Origin: Bacteroidaceae bacterium
GTDB taxonomy: Bacteria; Bacteroidota; Bacteroidia; Bacteroidales; Bacteroidaceae
Direction of reading: 5' to 3'
Length of the DNA stretch: 9,484 nt
NCBI GenBank assembly: GCA_016302435.1
Contig: JAEDNQ010000088.1
Coordinates: forward strand, 1 to 9,484
Within the stretch, counting starts at the first letter, position 1, and each line of letters opens with the position of its first letter. The translations under genes and the position numbers were made by a program. A model generated the notes under the pieces. It did no database searches. It worked only from the letters and a program-made list of their open reading frames with translations, and was not told where the DNA came from. Shown one piece after another: positions 1 to 6,731 of the stretch.

Positions 1-24
1 TAGCATCTGAAAAAGGCACAAGAT

Positions 25-56
25 TTTGGTACGCATAGTAATATTTGCTAACTTTG
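25..56 (+). promoter_or_regulatory. Bacteroidetes-type promoter for the MmcQ/YjbR gene
   Basis: An exact TAnnTTTG -7 element (TAACTTTG, 49-56) is preceded by TTTG at 25-28 with 20 nt between them. This matches the known Bacteroidetes sigma-ABfr consensus, TTTG followed after about 19-21 nt by TAnnTTTG. Transcription would start roughly at 62-66 and give a 5' leader of about 70 nt before the ATG at 136. The match is seen directly; promoter activity is inferred. Confidence 0.72.
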
Positions 57-135
57 CATCAAAATCTCAATTATTGCCTTGGGACTTGAACACAATGTTT
101 TCCTCCCTACCACACAAAGCTCTACGTGAATAACT

Positions 136-507
136 ATGGACATAGAACAAGTAAGAAATTTTTGTCTGACCTTACCGCATGCAAAGGAAGATTTTCCTTT
201 TGACGAGACAACGCTGGCATTCCGCGTTGGAGGCAAGATATTCGCCATGGTCGACCTTGAAGATACTGAATGGTTCGTGCTAAAATGCGAACCTGACTAT
301 GCGCTTGACCTAAGGGAAAAGTACACAGACATCAAGGGAGCATGGCACATGAACAAGAAGTACTGGAATCAACTCAATCTCACAGGAGCCCTGCCCGACA
401 GTTTGGTAAGAAGACTCATCATACATAGCTACAATGAAGTGGTGAAGAAACTCACAAAACGCACCAGAATGGAGATGGGCATAAGTATAATGAAGGAAAC
501 GGAATAG
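136..507 (+). CDS. MmcQ/YjbR family protein (DNA-binding-like fold)
   Basis: This 123-residue protein resembles the MmcQ/YjbR (DUF419) family in length and pattern. It opens with a short helix (MDIEQVRNFCLTLPHA), followed by the family's 'KEDFPFDETTLAFRVGGKIFAMV' region (about residues 17-39), a strand carrying FVLKCEP (about 53-59), and the late 'HMNKKYWNQLNL' segment (about 76-87), where the family usually has a conserved W/H-K-W-like motif. Members are small cytoplasmic proteins with a CyaY-like or double-wing fold. DNA binding has been suggested, but the biochemical role is not established. The ATG at 136 is chosen because it sits about 80 nt downstream of a good promoter and gives the normal N-terminus for the family. 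It is probably monocistronic, because the next gene has its own upstream region. The family call is confident; the function is unknown. Confidence 0.85.
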   Translation: MDIEQVRNFCLTLPHAKEDFPFDETTLAFRVGGKIFAMVDLEDTEWFVLKCEPDYALDLREKYTDIKGAWHMNKKYWNQLNLTGALPDSLVRRLIIHSYNEVVKKLTKRTRMEMGISIMKETE

Positions 508-666
508 AAGCTACAAAATGCCACGTCCACTTTACCACAGCCGCCCAATATCCCACATTTTTGACCATCTATAACCATAAAACACATTTTTCCACCTTAA
601 AACAACTTATCTGACAAATATTATTCCTAACTTTACACAATAATTAACCAAGAAACGAGGTCGGCA
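508..666 (+). promoter_or_regulatory. Intergenic region with weak promoter for the flippase operon
   Basis: The 159-nt gap is AT-rich and holds no convincing hairpin terminator for the preceding gene. A near-consensus -7 element, TAACTTTA (628-635, seven of eight positions of TAnnTTTG), lies 31 nt before the flippase ATG. No clear TTTG -33 element is seen at the expected distance, so the promoter call is tentative. A GAGG at 657-660, six bases before the ATG, could be a weak ribosome binding site. Confidence 0.4.
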
Positions 667-2175
667 ATGGCTGAGACAGAACAGAACGAATCACAAAAGA
701 CATCTTACAGAAGCATAGCTAAGGGTACTGCCATTTTTGGTGGTACCCAATTGGCGTCTATGGCAGCCAACATCATCAAGGGCAAACTGTCGGCCCACAT
801 CATAGGGGCTTACGGCCTCGGCATTTCAGCTCACCTTACCTCCACATTCACCCCTATTCAGCAGATTTTCACCTGCGGTCTCAACATTTCAGGCATTCAA
901 GCCATCTCAGCCATAGAAGATGCGCGAGAGAGAGCGGTGTATGTGAAGTGCTTCCGCCGACTGATAATGCTGCTGGCCACAATGGCTATGGTGACCACGC
1001 TGGCTTCATCTTGGTGGCTCAGCCAACTGACCTTTGGCACTACAGAGCATTGGACATGGTTCGTCATAATAGCCATGGCTGTTTTCTTTCTCATGATAGC
1101 CTCAGGCGAAACAACCATCCTGCAAGGCTACCGGCGCATCAAGGAACTCGCCACTTGCAATATGACAGCACCTCTCTCCGGACTGGCCATAGCTGTACCC
1201 ATGTACTGGCTATGGGGAGTGGAGGGCATAGCACCAAGCATAGGAGTATTGGGAGTTCTGTCTTGGGTCGTAGCCAAACATTTCACTCGCCGTCTCGACA
1301 TAGAAGATGTGGCACAGCCTTGGAACGAGACGCTGAGACGAGGCAAGCGCATGCTCACCCTCGGAGCATCCATCATGGTGAGTACAGCTGCAGGTTCCAT
1401 CTCCACCTACGCCATCAACACAAGCATCAGTACAGTAGGCACAGAGACAGATGTAGGTTTCTACCAGTCGTCAATGAGCATCACACTGCAATGCACCGCC
1501 ATGGTCTTCGCAGCCATGGCCACAGACTACTTTCCCCATCTCTCCTCCATCATTGACCACCGCCACAAGACAAAAGAACTGGTGACCAAAGAGGGAGAAA
1601 TAACGATGCTCATCATTGCGCCCATCATACTCCTGCTCATCACCCTATCCCCTTTAGCCATACGCATCCTGCTCACAGAAGAGTTTGATGCCATCATCTT
1701 CCTCCTTCGATCCATGAGCGTCTGCCTACTCGCCCGCGCACTCTGTTTTCCACTCGACTACATCTGCTTAGCCAAGGGAGACAACAAGTTCTTCTTAATT
1801 GTAGAAGGCGGATGGGGCAACGTGAAGAACGTAGCCTTTGTCATCAGCGGATTCATCCTCGGCGGCATCAACGGCATAGGCATAGCCCTGCTACTCGGAG
1901 CAGTCGTAGACATAGCAGTCAGCATAGGGCTCAACCTGTGGAGATACAAGATAAGCTATGGCACTACATACTACAAACTGTCATCACTGATGGGACTGTC
2001 CGTCATAGCATGCTTCGCTGCCAGCTTCATAGAGCAAATATACATGTCCTACAGTCTCATGGGCGCAATAACAGTCGCCACGTCTGTCTTCGCCTACCGC
2101 CAGATGGACAAGCGCATTGATGTTAAGAATCTGATAAAAGGAAAGATAAAGAGCAAGCAACATGCCGAAAGTTAG
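667..2175 (+). CDS. Wzx-type O-antigen/polysaccharide flippase
   Basis: This 502-residue integral membrane protein belongs to the polysaccharide-transport branch of the MOP superfamily, closest in look to RfbX/WzxE O-antigen translocases. These proteins flip undecaprenyl-linked oligosaccharides across the cytoplasmic membrane. The N-terminal region (about residues 15-60, with SIAKGTAIFGGTQL and later IIGAYGLGI) has the family's opening transmembrane pair. Hydrophobic segments recur along the chain, for example near 98-115, 130-146, 170-182, 192-205, 315-335, 390-415 and 448-480, as expected for about 12-14 helices. The cytosolic N-terminus is polar and the tail is basic (KNLIKGKIKSKQ). Length is normal for the family. 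The last 14 nt overlap the next gene, which implies translational coupling with the glycosyltransferase. The specific glycan cannot be told from sequence; no polymerase, ligase or initiating transferase is in the window. Confidence 0.87.
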   Translation: MAETEQNESQKTSYRSIAKGTAIFGGTQLASMAANIIKGKLSAHIIGAYGLGISAHLTSTFTPIQQIFTCGLNISGIQAISAIEDARERAVYVKCFRRLIMLLATMAMVTTLASSWWLSQLTFGTTEHWTWFVIIAMAVFFLMIASGETTILQGYRRIKELATCNMTAPLSGLAIAVPMYWLWGVEGIAPSIGVLGVLSWVVAKHFTRRLDIEDVAQPWNETLRRGKRMLTLGASIMVSTAAGSISTYAINTSISTVGTETDVGFYQSSMSITLQCTAMVFAAMATDYFPHLSSIIDHRHKTKELVTKEGEITMLIIAPIILLLITLSPLAIRILLTEEFDAIIFLLRSMSVCLLARALCFPLDYICLAKGDNKFFLIVEGGWGNVKNVAFVISGFILGGINGIGIALLLGAVVDIAVSIGLNLWRYKISYGTTYYKLSSLMGLSVIACFAASFIEQIYMSYSLMGAITVATSVFAYRQMDKRIDVKNLIKGKIKSKQHAES

Positions 2176-3166
2176 TGTTTTAGTAGCTGTATACAATGCG
2201 GAGAAGACCCTCTCTCGCTGCCTTGATTCCCTTCTGTCGCAGTCTATAGGCGAAGTGCAAATCATCTGCATCGATGATGCCTCAACGGACAGCTCGCTGA
2301 CCATCTTGCGGCAGTATGCAGCCACACACTCCTGTATAGAAGTGGTGGCGCTCGACACAAACCACGGCCAAGCTTATGCACGCAATCAAGGCATACCCCT
2401 CATCAAGTCGCCTCTCACAGCGTATCTCGACAGCGACGACTACATGTCTGCCGACGCTTTGGAACAGGCCTTCCACGTCTTTGATACCCACCATGACACT
2501 GACTGCGTGCTGCTTGACGTCAGATATGTCTACGACGACGGCAGAGAACACGGTTACCACGCCCCACCCTTCGACATCATGACAGGACAAGAAGCCTTCG
2601 TCAAATCCCTTAGATGGGACATACACGGAATCTACGTCGCTCGCACCGAACTCTACCGCCGCTTCCCCTTCGACGAATCGTGCCGCAGTTACAGCGACGA
2701 CAATGTGACCATGGCTCACTACCTTCACTCCCGTGAGGTCAGATGCTGCACCGGACGATACTTCTTCGTACAGCACGAAGACTCCTGCACCCACCAGCCC
2801 ACCGTCACTCGATTCGACTGGCTGCTGGCCAACATGAGCTTGCACCGTCAGCTCCTACAATGGAATATGCCGCTCGACATCATAAACATCTATGAAGAAC
2901 AGAGATGGTACGTACTGCTCAACTGCTTCTGGTTCTACCACCGCAACAAGCACATCTTCTCTTCCCAAGAAAGAACACACGCCCTCCATATTCTCCACAA
3001 AGCATGGCAAGACATAGACACATCTTCATGCCTTCCGGCCAACATAAGATGGAAGCCAGGTTACATGCCAATAAAGTGGTCATGGACGGTATTCCAACTG
3101 CAAGAGTGGATGCTCTATCTTATAAGGAAGCTTAGGGGGATGGGGGATGGCAGAAACAATCTGTAA
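2162..3166 (+). CDS. Family 2 glycosyltransferase (GT-A fold)
   Basis: This 334-residue cytoplasmic or membrane-associated enzyme is predicted to transfer a sugar from a nucleotide-sugar donor to a lipid-linked acceptor. The N-terminal GT-A nucleotide-binding domain starts with VSVLVAVYNAEKTL (about 4-17). The IDDAS motif with D38-D39 should contact the nucleotide, and the metal-binding DXD-type motif is DSDD at 90-93. A SYSDDN segment (176-181) occupies the place of the usual catalytic-base ED motif. The C-terminal third is rich in aromatic residues and ends in an amphipathic, basic stretch (WMLYLIRKLRG) that could lie on the membrane. The ATG at 2162 is supported because it gives the canonical short GT2 N-terminus; it lies inside the flippase gene, 14 nt before that gene's end. 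Donor, acceptor and linkage are unknown. Confidence 0.88.
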   Translation: MPKVSVLVAVYNAEKTLSRCLDSLLSQSIGEVQIICIDDASTDSSLTILRQYAATHSCIEVVALDTNHGQAYARNQGIPLIKSPLTAYLDSDDYMSADALEQAFHVFDTHHDTDCVLLDVRYVYDDGREHGYHAPPFDIMTGQEAFVKSLRWDIHGIYVARTELYRRFPFDESCRSYSDDNVTMAHYLHSREVRCCTGRYFFVQHEDSCTHQPTVTRFDWLLANMSLHRQLLQWNMPLDIINIYEEQRWYVLLNCFWFYHRNKHIFSSQERTHALHILHKAWQDIDTSSCLPANIRWKPGYMPIKWSWTVFQLQEWMLYLIRKLRGMGDGRNNL

Positions 3167-3244
3167 GAACCATAAGACAGCCCTCCATCATTTACAATTG
3201 AATAATCATATAAGAAACATCCTCTAATACACAACAATACAAAT

Positions 3245-4198
3245 ATGAAAATAGTTATTCTCGACGCATACACAGTAGATCAAGGCGAACTCTCGTGGGC
3301 AGGCCTTGAGACACTCGCCACTGTAGAAGCCTATGACCGCACCTCGCCAGAAGAGGTTACCACTCGATGCAAGAACGCAGAGATAGTGCTCACAAACAAA
3401 GTTGTGCTTGACTCTGCCATTCTCAACAAGCTGCCTCGCCTACAGTACATAGGGGTGTTGGCCACAGGCTACAATGTGGTAGACCTCGAAGCAGCCACAC
3501 GACAAAACATCGTGGTGACCAACATACCGGCCTACTCCACAGAGAGTGTGGCCCAGATGGTGTTCTGCCACATTCTGAACATAGTAGGACGCACAGACCA
3601 CTACGCCAACGAAAACAGGAAGGGCAGATGGTGCCGCTCTCTCGACTTCTGCTATCTCGACCACAACCTCTTCGAACTCAACGGCAAGAAGATGGGCATC
3701 ATCGGACTGGGAAACACAGGCATGGCCACAGCCCGCATAGCGACAGCCTTTGGCATGAAGGTGATGGCATACACATCAAAGGACGAGGACGACCTACCTT
3801 ACGGAATACAGAAGGCAAACCTTGACACTATCTTCGAGAACTGTGACATAGTGTCCCTCCACTGTCCTCTGACTCCCGACACACACCATCTCGTCAATGC
3901 CGAACGAATAGACAGCATGAAGCAAGATGCCATCGTCATCAACACGGGCAGAGGACCACTGGTAGACGACGAAGCCATGGCGGAAGCACTAAACACAAAC
4001 AAGATTGCCGCTTTCGGTGCAGATGTGCTCACCACCGAACCAGCATCAGAAGATAATCCTTTGCTGACGGCAAAAAACTGCTTCCTCACACCTCACATAG
4101 CATGGGCCACACGAGAGGCAAGGCAGAGGCTTATCAATATATGCACAGAAAATGTACGCGCATACCTTGACGGCGAGCCTGTCAACCAAGTGAACTGA
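3245..4198 (+). CDS. D-2-hydroxyacid dehydrogenase (glycerate dehydrogenase / hydroxypyruvate reductase type)
   Basis: This 317-residue cytosolic enzyme should catalyse NAD(P)H-linked interconversion of a 2-oxoacid and a D-2-hydroxyacid, most likely hydroxypyruvate and D-glycerate. The Rossmann glycine motif is GLGNTG at 154-159. The catalytic triad is visible: Arg236 in NTGRGP, Glu265 in TTEPA, and His284 in TPHIAW. The substrate-binding VLATGYNVVD loop is at 71-80, and the segment before the Rossmann motif (RWCRSLDFCYLD, about 128-139) resembles the HprA-like branch, not PGDH or VanH. There is no C-terminal ACT domain, so it is not a long-form SerA. A 78-nt gap without a visible terminator or clear promoter separates it from the glycosyltransferase, so readthrough is possible. 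An intrinsic terminator follows 75 nt after the stop. Substrate choice within the family is inferred. Confidence 0.88.
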   Translation: MKIVILDAYTVDQGELSWAGLETLATVEAYDRTSPEEVTTRCKNAEIVLTNKVVLDSAILNKLPRLQYIGVLATGYNVVDLEAATRQNIVVTNIPAYSTESVAQMVFCHILNIVGRTDHYANENRKGRWCRSLDFCYLDHNLFELNGKKMGIIGLGNTGMATARIATAFGMKVMAYTSKDEDDLPYGIQKANLDTIFENCDIVSLHCPLTPDTHHLVNAERIDSMKQDAIVINTGRGPLVDDEAMAEALNTNKIAAFGADVLTTEPASEDNPLLTAKNCFLTPHIAWATREARQRLINICTENVRAYLDGEPVNQVN

Positions 4199-4273
4199 AG
4201 GAACAATCCGCTCGAAGACAGAACAACATACCATCAGAGCTGATTTATCACCCACCTTAAACAACAACTACTG

Positions 4274-4319
4274 AAAAAAGGAAAGTGATGCCATACTACA
4301 TGGCACCACTTTCCTTTTT
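4274..4319. terminator. Bidirectional intrinsic terminator between convergent genes
   Basis: A long hairpin has arms GGAAAGTG (4280-4287) and CACTTTCC (4307-4314), one A/C mismatch, then an inner stem TGCCAT (4289-4294) with ATGGCA (4300-4305) and a 5-nt loop. It is flanked by AAAAAA (4274-4279) on one side and TTTTT (4315-4319) on the other, so it reads as a stem plus U-tract on both strands. It should end the dehydrogenase transcript (+) and the Crp/Fnr transcript (-). The right arm, the T-tract and part of the loop lie inside the regulator's coding sequence: its TAG stop is at 4298-4296. Confidence 0.88.
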
Positions 4320-4952
4320 CCCTTCCTCTTTGTCCTTGCTTTCAGCCAACTTCTGCATCTCATCCGTCACCTGCGATCTCACTCGACTCAAAGTCTCTGG
4401 AGTCATCTGCAGAAAAGACGCCACATAATGGAGAGGTGCACGTCTGATGATCTCTGGAGTCTCCTGAAGAGTGCGCAGATAGCGCTCCTTGGCTGTCTCA
4501 AAACGCAGAACGTCAGCCTTACGCTGCGAGACAATGAGAGAATGAGCATATATGCGGAATATCATGTTGCATATCTCGAAGGATTGACGCGCCAACTCAA
4601 GCATAGGTACACGGGGGATGGCATAGAGTATGCTTGGTTCGAGCATGGTGACAACGATGCGCGAAGGCTCCACCTGGAAGAAACTCTCTATACAGACTAC
4701 GATGTCACCTTCACAACTGATATGTTCCGTAACAGAGCTACCATTCTTCTTGTAGTGCTGCAACACTAATCCTTTCTCCACATAATACATACACTCACAT
4801 ACCTGCCCTTCTTCCACGACATTGCGCCCGCGCAAGAGTTTGACAGGTTGAAGCACATCGGCAAAGGCTCTGAGAGCATCTACCCCGAGTGTCACATTAT
4901 ATTTGCGGCATATTTCTCTCGCCACATCACGTTTCTTCTCATTTAAATTCAT
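4296..4952 (-). CDS. Crp/Fnr family transcriptional regulator
   Basis: This 218-residue protein has an N-terminal cyclic-nucleotide-binding-like beta roll (about residues 25-120: LLRGRNVVEEGQVCECMYYVEKG and onward). A long dimerisation helix follows (about 118-160), then a C-terminal winged helix with the recognition helix in the segment APLHYVASFLQMTPETLSRV (172-191). The 'IA..L.MTPETLSRV.S' pattern is typical of Bacteroidetes Crp/Fnr proteins. The usual cAMP-contacting GE-LA/R-S signature of true Crp is not seen, and there is no Fnr-type N-terminal cysteine cluster, so the effector is unknown. The tail (about 203-218) is low in complexity, rich in K and E, and overlaps the terminator hairpin. 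The gene is transcribed toward the dehydrogenase; no TAnnTTTG promoter is obvious in the 113 nt upstream. Targets are not evident. Confidence 0.88.
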   Translation of the reverse strand: MNLNEKKRDVAREICRKYNVTLGVDALRAFADVLQPVKLLRGRNVVEEGQVCECMYYVEKGLVLQHYKKNGSSVTEHISCEGDIVVCIESFFQVEPSRIVVTMLEPSILYAIPRVPMLELARQSFEICNMIFRIYAHSLIVSQRKADVLRFETAKERYLRTLQETPEIIRRAPLHYVASFLQMTPETLSRVRSQVTDEMQKLAESKDKEEGKKESGAM

Positions 4953-5065
4953 TTTGGAGGATTGGATTTAGTGATGATGATGAAGTAGTTAATGAACACG
5001 AATGATATTTTTTGGCAGATTGTTTTCTTTCCGCTGAATGGCTCAGCTCATTGAGGATTATTTTT

Positions 5066-5743
5066 TCATCTATATACCCTCTCTCCGAATATCATGCTTC
5101 CCACCCTGACAAGAGTGGCACCATGACGTTGAGCAATAGGATAGTCATGGCTCATCCCCATAGACAACTCTGCAAACTCTGCCTTGTCAGCAAAGAAGCG
5201 AGGCTTGAGACTGTCAAAAAGCCGCTTGACAGAAGCAAACTCAGACTCTACCTGAGCCTCGTTGTCAGTGTTAGAAGCCATGGCCATCAGGCCAACAATG
5301 CGCACATGAGGCATGGACAGACACTCACCTTCTTCAAGAAGCGATGTCACCTCTTCGGGAGCAAAGCCAAACTTTGTCTCTTCCTGTGCCACATGCAGCT
5401 GTAGCAGCACGTCAATAGTGCGCCCCACCTTTGAACCCTGTTTTTCTATCTCACGGAGCAGTTTCAGCGAGTCCACTGAGTGTATGAGGCTGACAAAAGG
5501 TGCTATGTACTTGACCTTATTGGTCTGTAGATGTCCAATAAAATGCCACTGGATATCCTTCGGGAGCACTTCATTTTTGGTCACCATCTCCTGCACATGA
5601 CTCTCGCCAAAGATGCGCTGACCTGCGTCATACGCCTCCTGCAAAGCCTCCACAGGATGATACTTTGAGACTGCAACCAGCTTCACGCCAGGCAACAGTG
5701 TCGCTCTGACCTTCATCAAATTGTCTGATATGTAGGTGTGCAT
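5066..5743 (-). CDS. yggS: YggS family pyridoxal-phosphate homeostasis protein
   Basis: This 225-residue protein of the YggS/PROSC (PLPBP) family has the alanine-racemase-type TIM-barrel fold without known catalysis; members bind PLP and buffer vitamin B6 and amino-acid pools in the cytosol. Visible family marks are VAVSKYHP with the PLP-binding Lys27, IFGESHVQE (44-52), WHFIGHLQTNK (66-76), the HSVDS strand (88-92), EETKFGF (121-127), and the phosphate-binding C-terminal run ELSMGMSHDY (192-201) with RVGSMIFGER (213-222). The open frame extends upstream to an ATG at 5818, but the ATG at 5743 is preferred: from it the N-terminus (MHTYISDNLMKVR) aligns with the family, while the extra 25 residues are basic and hydrophobic and look unrelated. 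It follows the DUF4494 gene by 110 nt on the same strand, so they may be cotranscribed. Confidence 0.9.
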   Translation of the reverse strand: MHTYISDNLMKVRATLLPGVKLVAVSKYHPVEALQEAYDAGQRIFGESHVQEMVTKNEVLPKDIQWHFIGHLQTNKVKYIAPFVSLIHSVDSLKLLREIEKQGSKVGRTIDVLLQLHVAQEETKFGFAPEEVTSLLEEGECLSMPHVRIVGLMAMASNTDNEAQVESEFASVKRLFDSLKPRFFADKAEFAELSMGMSHDYPIAQRHGATLVRVGSMIFGERVYR

Positions 5744-5853
5744 GATATTAATCACAAAGATTACTTTGAATATGCGATGCTGCCTCTCCTTCCGAACATT
5801 GCGCAAAAGCATCAACAAAGAGCAGAGGACGGCATCCGGTTATTTTCTCTCGA

Positions 5854-6339
5854 CTATTGTTCATATTCAGGCTTGTCCTGAGCTGCATCAGAAGAGGAAC
5901 GCGCCACATAGCGGAAAACGTCTATGAGCTTTGTCTCCTGTACAGCAGCTATGCGATAGTCCATCATGCTGCCCTTCATACCCTTGACAAAGTTCTCTAC
6001 AGCGTCGTGAAATGAGCCAGCCTGCACAAGCATATTGTTGGCTATCTCCTTCTCTGTCTGCGTCTTTTCATCGAGAGTGATGAAGAGACATCTCACCTTA
6101 TACCATTTGTCTGCCACCTCTGAGTCACTTGGGAAAATCTCAGAATATTTCACACGCTTGATATTTTCGACATCGAGGTTGCCACTACAGTAGGGTGACA
6201 CTTCTTCGATGATTCGGCTTTCTGCCTCTGTAAAATTAAGAGCGTCAACAAGATAAGAAAATGCTTCGGGCTTCGTAGTGCCATCATCCTTCATTGTATC
6301 CATCTTGACTTTGCACTCGTACCAACTATTTAGTTCCAT
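5854..6339 (-). CDS. DUF4494 domain-containing protein
   Basis: This 161-residue soluble protein of unknown function is recognised as the Bacteroidetes-restricted DUF4494 family. Family features are the N-terminal WYECKVKMD (6-14), the YLVDALNFTEAESRIIEE block (29-46), VKYSEIFPSD (63-72), the core strand pair DKWYKVRCLFITLDEKT (77-93), and NMLVQAGSFHDAVENFVKGMKG (102-123) leading to a late strand DYRIAAVQETKLIDVF. It has no signal peptide, membrane segment or obvious catalytic motif. The last 15-20 residues are polar and probably disordered. Its position directly upstream of yggS, on the same strand, is an arrangement I recall from other Bacteroidales, but I cannot check that here. Transcription may start from the element at 6534-6527. 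The family assignment is good; the function is unknown. Confidence 0.85.
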   Translation of the reverse strand: MELNSWYECKVKMDTMKDDGTTKPEAFSYLVDALNFTEAESRIIEEVSPYCSGNLDVENIKRVKYSEIFPSDSEVADKWYKVRCLFITLDEKTQTEKEIANNMLVQAGSFHDAVENFVKGMKGSMMDYRIAAVQETKLIDVFRYVARSSSDAAQDKPEYEQ

Positions 6340-6453
6340 TTTTGTTTATGTATTTGTTTATGGTGTAAGTGAATATTCCTATTAGTTTATCACAGCCAAT
6401 ACGGAAACTATGCCACACACTGGAGCAGCAATGCACCAAATTAGCTTTTGTCG

Positions 6454-6513
6454 TTATACTTTAATACTTTTACTATCTATGAGTAGGGATAAGAATATGT
6501 AACCCCCTCCCAT
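6454..6513 (-). other. Possible 19-codon leader ORF upstream of the DUF4494 gene
   Basis: An ATG at 6513, 13 nt after the -7 element at 6534-6527, opens a 19-codon frame ending in TAA at 6456-6454; the peptide would be MGGGYIFLSLLIDSKSIKV. The frame lies in a leader of roughly 180 nt before the DUF4494 start. A ribosome binding site is not visible and the open frame could be chance. No amino-acid run typical of attenuator peptides is present. It is listed as a candidate only. Confidence 0.2.
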
Positions 6514-6526
6514 GGCTTTCTAAATG

Positions 6527-6534
6527 CAAAGTTA
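6527..6534 (-). promoter_or_regulatory. Candidate -7 promoter element for the DUF4494-yggS genes
   Basis: Read on the minus strand, 6534-6527 is TAACTTTG, an exact TAnnTTTG match to the Bacteroidetes -7 element. The nearest upstream TTG (minus strand, 6561-6559) is 24 nt away, slightly longer than the usual 19-21, so the -33 element is weak. The only genes downstream on this strand are DUF4494 and yggS, giving a leader of about 180 nt. Confidence 0.5.
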
Positions 6535-6646
6535 CAAAAAAATATCAGTACTATGATACAATTAATGTAAAAAATCATACCATAAACAATAAAATAATAC
6601 TTTTGTACTATATACACCTATCAGTAAAGTTATATTGAACACCACA

Positions 6647-6690
6647 AAAAGAAAGTGCAGCCGCCATAATAAAGCGACTGCACTTTGCAT
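6647..6690 (-). terminator. Intrinsic terminator of the GH5 gene
   Basis: A hairpin has arms AAAGTGCAG (6652-6660) and CTGCACTTT (6678-6686), extended past one mismatch by CGC (6662-6664) with GCG (6674-6676), and a 9-nt loop. On the minus strand it is followed at once by TTCTTTTTG-type U-rich sequence (6654-6646). It lies about 45 nt beyond the GH5 stop codon, the right place and orientation to end that transcript. Confidence 0.87.
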
Positions 6691-6731
6691 TAAGAGGATG
6701 AAACAAAAGCGTTATGACTAATTTTTATCCG

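Larger units (their letters stand above)
6340..6731. other. AT-rich intergenic region between the DUF4494 gene and the GH5 gene
   Basis: This 392-nt stretch holds, from right to left, the GH5 gene's terminator (6647-6690), an AT-rich segment (6540-6650), the candidate -7 element at 6534-6527, and the DUF4494 leader with its possible short ORF. No RNA gene, riboswitch or repeat was recognised. A TTAATACTTTTAC-like run at 6461-6473 is A/T-rich but has no clear role. Confidence 0.6.

Noticed and set aside
948..1556. 202-codon plus-strand ORF inside the flippase gene
   Set aside because: A His/Arg-rich shadow of the flippase in another frame, with no domain pattern.
2282..2845. 187-codon minus-strand ORF
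   Set aside because: A Val-rich antisense shadow of the glycosyltransferase gene.
5033..5047. Hairpin GCTGA/TCAGC as a yggS terminator
   Set aside because: The stem is only 5 bp and is not followed by a T-tract on the minus strand.
5744..5818. Upstream ATG at 5818 as the yggS start
   Set aside because: It would add 25 residues that do not resemble YggS N-termini; the ATG at 5743 gives the family's normal start.
6598..6605. Plus-strand TAnnTTTG match (TACTTTTG) as a promoter
   Set aside because: There is no plus-strand gene downstream; it would only transcribe antisense to the GH5 gene, and chance matches are expected in such AT-rich sequence.
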